The position numbers were made by a program, and so were the translations under genes. A stretch of 64,000 nt of DNA from Ramazzottius varieornatus (lineage: Eukaryota; Tardigrada; Eutardigrada; Parachela; Ramazzottiidae), in assembly GCA_001949185.1 (NCBI GenBank), contig BDGG01000001.1, forward strand, positions 859,153 through 923,152, in the 5' to 3' direction. Position 1 is the stretch's first letter, and every line of letters begins with the position of its first letter. The notes below the pieces were generated by a model that did no database searches, was not told the DNA's origin, and saw nothing but the letters and a program-made list of their open reading frames with translations. Positions 55,798 through 64,000 of the stretch are shown piece by piece.

Positions 55798-58649
55798 CTA
55801 CCATAAGCTGCACGGTGTCAAGTTTCTCCAGAAGCTGAGCTTGCGTAGGTTGTCTTTGTCCTTCACCCAGGTGGCCGCCTGATTCAAGTCATGGATTTCG
55901 GCGTTGCGTCCGACCGATGGTCCAGTGGAGCGTCTGCAAGATACCAAGCCACTGGTGAGACCGATACTGTAAGTGCTTTGTCAGTAGCGCCTTCACTGCG
56001 CCGCCCCAGAAGGTACGTTCACCAGTGCCTTACCCCGTATGCGCCACCTGACGCAAGAAGGCATGCAGGGATGCTGTCACAGCGTCGCTAGTCTTAGGTC
56101 CCATGAAGGCGTCCAGGTTTCCACGGAACAAGTGGAGAACATCCATCGTGTGGAATGCCTCTGTCAAGTGTTCAAGTGGGTAAAAGTGACCGAGGCCGTC
56201 TTACGGGAGTAAAGTATGGGTATGGCCATTCAACTTGAACAGATGAACGTACTCAGGTTGTGGAAGTCCAGGTCAGTGGAAATGCGGTACATCTGGTTGG
56301 TCTTGGGAGCGATACTGGCGTACAAGTTAGCTTCTTTCAAAGTGGCCACGGCAAACTCGGCATCGGTGAAAATCTGCAAACCCAACAGCGGCGTGAGGGA
56401 TGGGTGCTCAAGTAGCGGAAAAGTCAAAGTTGGGCTGGAAAGTCGGTCAAACCGGGCCCAGCCATCGAGTCGCTAGGTAAACTGACTAGTGTCGATTTTG
56501 ACATTTGGTTTATCCATACTTCAACTAAAATCTCGCGGTATTCGCGGTTGGACATGCCCTTCTTGATCTTGTAGAAGCTCTCCAGTTTCAGCACGGCTAT
56601 AGGTGCGTAGAGGGGACAGCCTGTCCGGATGGCGATGTAGGTGGTCAGCGTGGTCAACATCATGTTGTGGCTGTAGGGAAAACTGTCGCTCATCATTTGC
56701 GGCATGATCACTACGAAAACCAACAAGCGTTCCGCATCCACAACGTTACGTATACAAAGAGCAAATTGGGGCTCAAGAAATATCGCATACGCCAGAGCAT
56801 GTAAGCCATGTCTTCTTTCATGTAACCGGTGATGAAGTTGGCGGACTTTCCGCTGCCGGGACGTTTGGCTCGGTCTTTCAGGATTTGCTCAGGATGTTTG
56901 GCAATGTGAACTCCATCGATAACCGGAACGAAGTTCTGCGCCAAACAAAGTGCGACTGATTGAAAAATGGTCGACTTCGAAATGTGACTTGGTCAATCAG
57001 CCATCGACTCTTTCTTAACCCAGTTATGAATCACAGTCCATTACTGCGTAACCAACTTTTATTTTTCATCAACGATGGACGGTCATTCTTGGATAATTCG
57101 TGCTTACTTACCGTTGTTGCGTCTTTGCCAGTGGCGTGTTTCAGTATACGATCAACAGACACTGTTTTGATACAGTCAACCATGGCCTGGTTGGTGTTTG
57201 TGGGGCACCTCAACTTCTTCGCCAAAGATTTCGTCCCATCGACGGCGTCTTTGGCAAGAGCCCATGGCGCCAGCATGCTACCACTGAAGGCCACTCCGGC
57301 TTTGACATTTTCACGGATGTCGTCATCCAGTAAGAGCGCACTGACCATGCCTGCACCCGAACTCTGCCCGAAGAGGGTGATGCGGTTGACGTCTCCGTTG
57401 AAAGCCACCACGTTGGAACGGACCCAAGATAAGGCCAACTTGACGTCGCCAAGTCCCCAGTTGCCTTTCGCACTTTGATCCATCGTACTCAGAAAGCCTT
57501 TTTGTTCAAAGTAACACACAATATCAGACAGACAGCACACTATTTCTCAAAAGAAATGATAAAGTGTGTATTGTACCAAACGCCGATAACCGATGGTTGA
57601 CCGTGACAACGATTGCGTCGGTGGCAGCCGCTAGGATTGTACTGTTGTAAATATCCTTAGATCCCTCTGAAACAAAAACCTTCATAACAAGTTTTCGTCA
57701 TGCATTAAAAAATACGACTGCTAAAACTTTCAATGGTGTCTGTCTGCGTTCGAGAACTCTAACGTTGGCAAAGTCTGGAAATTCATATCACGTCTCGCAT
57801 TCTGACGAGTCCGTCATCAACCCACGGGCCGAAAGATCCACCGCATAGAGTGATTCTATCAGTTTGTGTTTGTAGTTCGGCTGGAGGCTTTGTTTGGAAT
57901 ACCTCTGAAGACTCCGCCGTGTATGAAAAACATGACGGGCCATTTCTTGTCGGGTTGGCTTTGGACTGCAGGCGGCAGGTAAATGTCCAAGTACAGGCAA
58001 TCTTCGCTCATGTGCGGCACTTGGTTGTTTGCGTTGGGGACCTTTGAGGGAACTTGGGGGCAGGCATATCCCTGTTTCGGCTGGGCGGGATCAGCCAAGT
58101 AGGACCAGTCCTCGTTGAGAACCGAATGCTGCGGGAGGAAGGCGTATTCAGACATTGCGCTTCACAGACAAATTGCAGCAGAGATACCATTTTTCGACGC
58201 CACAGGTTGATGTCTCAACCAACACAAGTACAAGTGTGAAGGGAAAGTTTGGTACAGTAAGAAGTTTGGAACAGGCGGAAAAGACGGCAAACTGAAAACT
58301 CAACCGTAGAAAATTGTCAGACAGTGCATTGAGGTGAACTGCACACGTACGTACGAACTTCCGTCCCACTGTTTCGGAATCGCCTTTTCCAAAACTTTTT
58401 ACTGTTCCAAACTTTCTCTTCACAGCAGACAAGTTTTCGTTTTACCTCGAAGCGGGCAGCCGTTCCATACTTGATGCCATAGAAGGCAAACGTCCGTTGC
58501 TGATGGTCCGCCGATTCACTACTGAGCTCGCCCTGCAGGCTGATGCCGTTCGGTAGGGTGACCACGCCGTCGAAGACTCCTGCAGATATGTAGATAAATT
58601 GCAACAATACGGCTGCCGCAATGAGCGCGGTGCGGCATGTGAATCCCAT
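55798..58649 (-). CDS. Secreted type-B carboxylesterase (cholinesterase-like)
   Basis: Exons: 58446-58649, 57903-58159, 57577-57666, 57112-57497, 56791-56935, 56487-56710, 56253-56373, 56048-56199 and about 55798-55920. A signal peptide starts MGFTCRTALIAAAVLLQF. Then FYGIKYGTAARFE, SEDCLYLDIYLP, VMFFIHGGVF (oxyanion hole), AAATDAIVVTVNHRLSAFG, GFLSTMDQSAKGNWGLGD with ALSWVRSNVVAFNGD and the nucleophile elbow TLFGQSSGAGMVSAL (Ser), a middle with VPVIDGVHIAKHPEQI and FITGYMKEDMAYML, then GHFYPLEHLTEAFHTMDVLHLF (candidate His) and DLNQAATWVKDKDNLRKLSFW at the end. The family hydrolyses carboxylic esters extracellularly; the GQSSG elbow replaces the common GESAG. Junctions of the first two and last two exons are one base out, so an indel or missed splice site remains. 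Confidence 0.8.
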
Positions 58650-60780
58650 AGTGAAGATTGGCCTCTTCGTCGCAAAGTTCCGCTTTGCCTGGGTCGGTTG
58701 CAGATGAACCAGCAGAAACAGAACTGTCTGAGGCAGACACTGATACTTCTTTTCTTGTAACAAAAACCTGAGGCATTTTGCCTACCTTGGAATGGAAAAT
58801 TCTGCTCGTATCTGTCGTACTTCGGCCCGAGTCTGACCCTGAGCATTATTAGGGGGTGCAGACTACGGAGAGACAGATTAATGTGTCGAATTTTCTGTGT
58901 CTTACCGATAGTTGCACATTGGCCCTATCTTCGTGCAAAGGTAGACTACCGCACGGAAATCAAACTTTTCAAACTGGTTCAGCGACGCGTTTTCTGAGCG
59001 CAGGCAATGAAACCCCAATTAAGAGAGGTCTTTACGACCGAATGCGAAAGACCTCCTGCAAGCTCCTGCAAATGAGCGTTTGTGTGTGCACGTTACCCAA
59101 CGTCTGCGTTTATTACACGAGGACGGAAGGAGGGCTTACAGGCACGTGCATTCAGTATCTTGATATTTTTGCAACTTTTTTCGTAACGTCACTTCTTTGG
59201 TCTTTCTGAACAATGTTCGTACGCTTGGTCGACCTTACCGGCACAAGGCAAGGCGCGAGTCGAGTAACCATAAACAAAAAATTTCTTCCAGCTTAACCGA
59301 ATCGCAGAAGCTGATTTCACAATAACAGGTATAGCCTAGATTAGAAGCTATTATGCTAATTCATGACCTTCTGGTCAGACATTTGCCAAAATCAGATAGA
59401 AAGCTGATGACACGCCGATTTCACTCTTAGATTTCCTGCATAGGACCTGTGAGTGGTGAACTTTGGAGTTGGGACCAAGATGTCGACTGGGCTAGTTGTA
59501 CAGATATTGTTTCGCGTCCTTGTTCACCAGCAGTCGTACTCCCGGGAGAGAAAGGCTGGTGGGTCCATGCATGGCAGTGAAGGTGGCCAGCCCATTGTAC
59601 AGTATCAATATTAATAGCAGTGTTCGATCGCCTCGAAGACATCGCGTTGCACATTCTTCGGACCTGCGGGCATAACCGGCATGCTTTCCCGACTTAATCG
59701 TCATTGTTCCGCGTTAAACCCAGCCCGGCATCAAGAGTGTGTTCGATTTATTGTTTTCCGTGAGGACGAGCGAGCTGGAAATGTTATCAATCGCACTCTC
59801 CGCTAATCTAAATCGTTGTACTGTCTAGCAAACCCATACTGTAGGATGAAAGTATTACTGCCTACCACAGAACCGGGACACCTGGTCCAGCTTCCTGCCG
59901 CCAATGCGAGGTTGGAGCTTGTGCCCCTGCGAGACTGGGGTCCTCTTCTGTTGCAGAAGCTGACGGCATGGTTTCTGACCACCGAAGAAGCCCTGATCGG
60001 TCCGCGAAACGCTCCACCTGGATATCTGAAAGGCCATCCAACGATACACTGGGTATCTACATTCGAGAACGCGTCCAAAGGGTGCCGGACCAAATGGTTT
60101 AGGAAACGAGTTTTTGTGTTTTGTACCACGGGGAAATTTTCGGAGTGGATATTTACAGCCACCAAACAAACATTAATTTTCTCAACCTGAATTCATTGGC
60201 AGAAAGCGTATACGACCAGCGGTCAAAAAGCTATGGGCGTTTCCCTGAAAGTTCCGAAAATGACAGCCATGAGGCTGAACCGCGCATAGACGCTCTGTCG
60301 CGTACTGCACATACGGATCTCTATATGAGAATGCATCCGAACATGTCATGACCAAATTGTTCACGAGAGCATTTTAAATTTTCTACATCCCCGCGAAGAC
60401 TCAAATTGAGGTTTCAGGGGGGGGGGGGTCGTCGCCAAATAAGAAATTTGGAAATATGATGTACAGTGCGCCACCTGTCAAATTGAAAGGCCAATCTTAT
60501 ATTTGTTCGGGACCACCGGACAATTCATTTCTCGAATCAGGAACATTTTCGGGATGCAGAAATGTTTGAACTCGGGCTGTAATTTTATCTAGAGATACTG
60601 GCTCAACCGAGAGCCCGACTGAATAATAATTTATTGGCTAGGACGAAATTTCCAGCGAAAACGGAAAAATTCCAGAAAGTTTTGTAGATACACTATTCAG
60701 TGACTGCTGGTTGTAGTTTGGAGGAAAGTTAATTCTCCAGGCAAAGAGTGACATACGAGGAGCAAAAGTTCACGAAGCTT
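58650..60780. other. Intergenic, no recognised gene
   Basis: A G11-type homopolymer lies near 60415-60428 (ggggggggg). ORFs around 59803-60190 overlap on both strands without a clear winner; none shows a known motif. Confidence 0.4.
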
Positions 60781-60789
60781 TACTTAATT

Positions 60790-61868
60790 TTACTTTCCGT
60801 AACTAGATCGATCGTTGCGGTTGTTCGAATTGGGATTGCAGTCATTATACTGGCCGAAGTTTCCTTGTTGGTTCGCAGCACCTCTGGACTGCGCTTGACC
60901 TCCGTTGTTCGGTCTGCAGCTGTTCGGCGGCTCGTTCACTCGTTCAGGGAAACTCCAGTCGCCGCGTTGGCCGTTCCAGTTCTGCGCTTCTCCGGGTAAT
61001 AAAAAGTCATTTCCTGCAGAACTCTGAAAGTTATTCTGCCCACCAACTTGATTTCGCGGAGGCGAAGCACGAGTCAGGGGGACCGAGCTTCCATACGACC
61101 AACCGTAGAAGTCAGGGTTGGGCGTTACTTCTAGCGTCAAAATGAACGGTTCGAATGTCCCACTGTATGTGGCCGTGTTACCGGTTTGGTAGAGTGGAAT
61201 GATTTGAGGAGGCTTGCCGGAACCGCTGGTGCTGCAGGAATCCGTCGGGGCCGAGTACTGATATGTAGTGTATGGCAGCGGGTTGAACAATCAATGATTG
61301 TGCTGAATGCATACGAGCCATCATCTTTGGTATACTGACGAGCTCGACGTTTCTGTAAACAAACGGACCATGTCCACATTAATGTATGCTGGCATGTGTG
61401 CAGGTTCATGACGCTGAAGATGGACTTACGTAATCGGGAGAAGCTGCCGAGATGTTGCTGTAAGCTCATTCACTGTCAGCATGCTAGACGTCCATGAGAG
61501 CTTTGGTGGGGAAGCCGCAGATGTCTACCAGGCGGTTCAGGCGAACTGTGCCGTTCAGGTACAACCGGAAATTACCCGGGGTGTTGACGCAGATGCTGGG
61601 CACTTCGTTACCGACAAGGTGTTGTATGGGTGAGTTCGGCTTGTAGAATGGACCCAGCGTATCGCCCGTCGTCTGACGGCCGTATTTGCAACCATCTTGC
61701 TAGTTAAATTGGCCCAAGACCACGTCCAACACCACTGTCAATGATCCAGATAAATCAAAATCGAGGCTGACGGTCATGGTGCTCGCTGATGGAAAAAGCT
61801 GGGTCGCTTACCGATAATAAATCCAATCACTGCCCAAGCGAATAGGCGAAGGAAATCAAACTTTAGCA
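60790..61868 (-). pseudogene. Intradiol ring-cleavage dioxygenase-like gene, broken
   Basis: Exon 61430-61699 reads QDGCKYGRQTTGDTLGPFYK, then a beta region ending RLYLNGTVRLNRLVDICGF and ALMDV-stop-HADSE-stop-AYSN, where intradiol dioxygenases have DVWHAD-xxG-YS. The two stops (TAG 61484-61486, TGA 61466-61468) fall exactly on the conserved Trp and Gly codons. The next exon from 61352 starts RRARQYTKDDGSYAFSTII (family RxRQ-TD-G-Y-F-T), then the frame shifts and continues PLPYTTYQYSAPTDSC, KPPQIIPLYQTGNT and a long Asn/Gln/Gly-rich tail to 60790. The His pair of RPPHIHF is replaced (KPPQI), so iron binding would fail even without stops. A hydrophobic exon (FDFLRLFAWAVIGFIIG, about 61813-61868) probably gave a signal peptide. 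Such secreted enzymes split catechols; animal copies (for example in mites) come from microbes. Confidence 0.62.
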
Positions 61869-61869
61869 C

Positions 61870-63533
61870 AGCAATACTTGGGCTTCGTAAAAATCAGAGA
61901 TTGGAACACTTTCGTAAAGATCAGAGATTGAAAATGAATTCTGAGAATTTTAGAACATGGAACATCAATGCCAGGATTCGTCGGAGTGGAGAAGGGCTGG
62001 TTTATGTATAGCAGCGAACCATCGCTCACGGGCTTCGCTCGACGTGTGTAGACAGTGAAAAGTATGTCCCAGACTGACATTGGGACATTTCGTTAACCTA
62101 GAGTTCACAAGGTTGTGATGTCAGCTAAAATGTAACACATACGCAAAGAAATACATCCGCTTGGATTGTCAAATGGGCAAACTTACAAGTCTGGATTAAG
62201 AATGATTAGTGAAGATTGAGAGTACCGCTATGGCACGTTCATGGGTGTACAGTTCGAGTACCTCAACGTCATAAACTTAGAAAACCGAAGATAGCTACGT
62301 CAAAGACGGACTCAGGAGGTTCGAGTTTCTAACTACTGTAAAAAGTTTCCGACGTTAGAATAATGTCGTACAGCCTTGCTTGGCGAAGCACCACCTGCTC
62401 AAGGACACTCAGAGACTGCAGATATCGCAGACGGATGACCATCCATTGGTCCGAAACGAAGAATCTGCCAGTTCTCGTCCAGAAACCGCAGCAGGTGTAG
62501 GCGGTGCACTTCGTTCGACAAAGCTGAAGAAGACCAGCGACAGGCTACTTATCGAAAAATGGACGATAGAAATCCAAGCACCAAGCCCGATGTTTCAGTT
62601 TGTCACGTGCGACGAGTTATGATACGGTGAAAGTTCGCCAATAGCGCAGATCGTAGAGGCGAGAACAGCTGTATTCTTCCGTAGTGGCGGAAGACGACTG
62701 GTTTCTGGAGAAATGCAAGCCGTTCAGCGAAATGCATACCAACCGTGCAGCGGAGAACTGTGCTCGTCGCCATGCTCGAGGACTGACCGAAGTAGAAACT
62801 AGGCAGTTGACCAGAAAAGCGTGCAGTGGGTGGTGTGATCTGAGTCTCCTTTGGGCGTACTCACAATTTGCGTAAGGTGCTTGTTGTTTGATCAACCAAC
62901 AACAACTCAAAGACAAGCGTTTTCGAGCTTGCTTCCGACATAATCGGCGGCCACATCAAACCTGAGGTGCTCGAAACTCGTTATCTAAATTCCCAAATTT
63001 CTGGAGGCCTTCTATGCTTTCAGGCCTTCACCAAACTTGGCTCTGGATTACGGTTTATGGACATACGGGACATGTAGTGAAGGTTGAAACTGTTATGAGA
63101 AGCAACAAGAATACGTGGAGAGAATCTAACAAACAACGGTCCGAGTCAGTGTTCATGTTGCACAGGGAGTCATTGCACTAGAGGAAGTCTTTAAACAAGG
63201 AGCATCAGTAGCAAAATTAGTGGCTGGAAGAAAGCCGTGGACGACAGCATCAAAGCTTATTTAGTAATTAGGTAAGGGATGGCTCGCTGATCGACCAGCA
63301 GTGAATCGGTGGTGTAGTCTACTCTACTCCCGATGAATCGGGCGAGCTTTGAACTTGATGATGAGCAGCACAAGCGTCGTGGCCAGAGGATGTGACGTCG
63401 CAGCGAACTCCATCAACTTACCTTTCAGAAAGTGTTGCAGCGCAGCCTGATTACCCGGATCGAATCTACAGCCACACCGATCAGAGTTCAACTGGGCACC
63501 GTACCGAAGTCGAACATGCAGTACCATGTTCTC
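61870..63533. other. Intergenic, no recognised gene
   Basis: Short ORFs only. Near 61886-61935 the phrase aaatcagagattggaacactttcg / aagatcagagattg shows a small direct repeat (cgtaaaRatcagagattg twice, 30 bp apart). Confidence 0.4.
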
Positions 63534-63999
63534 TTATTCATCATCCAGCCACGCTCCCTGCTTGGCGAAGTGGACTGCAGCCGGGTGGACGAAAGGCGCA
63601 TGGGGATGTCTTTGGTATGCCACAACTTGTGCATCCCTCATCGACTTGTCGTCTGCGGCCGAAAGTACGTACGACAGTTTGTCTCTAAATCTGACCCAGG
63701 CCGGTATTTCCACCGAACCCAGTACAAAGACCTCTTCTGAAGTCGTCCCCAGGGTGATGAGTTAGCCCACCGGTAGAGCTAGTTCGCATTGGTAGAGGAT
63801 CGTCTCGAAGCCAGTTCGGCATACTATCGTATACAGGAAGACTCTTGCGCTGACCTCGGTTTTTGCGTAGATAACTTTGTTGATCAGGACGGAACGTCCA
63901 GACGTGGCCTCCTTACGCTGGTAGGCCATCCACATGGTCTGGATCTGTTCCGGCGAGCAGAGAGAAGATCGAGCAACTGGCGTCTTCTCGCGGAACAAC
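63534..63999 (-). CDS. Unidentified coding-like segment at right edge, one in-frame stop
   Basis: One minus-strand frame stays open from the window edge to a TAA at 63762-63764 and then from there to a TAA at 63534. The first part reads VARSSLCSPEQIQTMWMAY with FLYTIVCRTGFETILYQCEL, the second EEVFVLGSVEIPAWVRFRDK with AQVVAYQRHPHAPFVHPAAV and ends KQGAWLDDE. Amino-acid composition is protein-like in both halves. A very short intron (39 bp, gtgggc to aagag) could remove the stop; otherwise it is a nonsense codon. I do not recognise a family. It is the 3' end of a gene that starts outside the window. Confidence 0.4.
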
Positions 64000-64000
64000 A

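Noticed and set aside
56960-57478. 172-codon plus ORF
   Set aside because: Antisense shadow of the carboxylesterase nucleophile-elbow exon.
1-64000. tRNA genes, rRNA, CRISPR arrays
   Set aside because: No B-box-like ggttcgantcc in cloverleaf context, no rRNA core sequence and no regularly spaced direct repeats were found by eye; a tRNAscan or Infernal run could find weaker cases.

Overview
The window is nuclear DNA of a small-genome invertebrate. Genes are split by many short GT-AG introns (mostly 50-100 bp), coding genes sit on both strands at close spacing, and the recognisable products are animal proteins: an exocyst Sec15 fragment, CSRNP, ZC3H15, TFIIA-gamma, TRIP13/PCH2, a 53BP1-like protein, p23, aquaglyceroporins, a natriuretic-peptide-receptor-type ectodomain and a carboxylesterase. 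Gene structure, apparently foreign genes (a bacterial-type NIF3 gene and an intradiol-dioxygenase-like relic) and lineage-expanded receptor and aquaporin families would fit a tardigrade or a similar ecdysozoan. That placement is inference only; no marker gene in the window proves it.

Layout. 1-2.7 kb: 3' end of Sec15 and a BEN-domain gene, both minus strand. 3.3-4.6 kb: decayed non-LTR retrotransposon. 4.9-5.1 kb: foldback element. 5.9-9.7 kb: receptor with ANF-receptor ectodomain and one membrane segment but no kinase or cyclase domain, containing a dead duplicate of its first exon. 11.4-17.8 kb: CSRNP transcription factor. 17.8-21.7 kb: no recognisable gene. 21.7-22.4 kb: intronless NIF3-like gene. 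23.3-23.9 kb: four-membrane-segment protein. 24-29 kb: no confident gene, several hairpins and repeats. 29.1-41.4 kb: dense housekeeping block ZC3H15(+), CAP-Gly/RING protein(-), TFIIA-gamma(+), TRIP13(+), 53BP1-like(-), p23(+). 42.0-42.45 kb: assembly gap. 42.5-45.5 kb: apparently intact hAT transposon with perfect target duplication, followed by a remnant of a second hAT transposase joined to a perfect 63-bp palindrome. 47.8-48.9 kb: secreted protein preceded by a membrane micropeptide ORF. 51.3-55.2 kb: two tandem aquaglyceroporins. 55.8-58.7 kb: secreted carboxylesterase (-). 60.8-61.9 kb: intradiol-dioxygenase-like pseudogene (-). 63.5-64 kb: unidentified minus-strand coding segment.

Neighbours show no operon logic. 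TFIIA-gamma, TRIP13, 53BP1-like, ZC3H15 and p23 are nuclear or chaperone genes that merely cluster. The two aquaporins are clear tandem duplicates with identical intron phases. Several gene models (CAP-Gly/RING, 53BP1-like, receptor, carboxylesterase) need one-base corrections, whereas the intact genes beside them do not. Unpolished long-read indels or real gene decay must be separated before functional claims are made about these genes.
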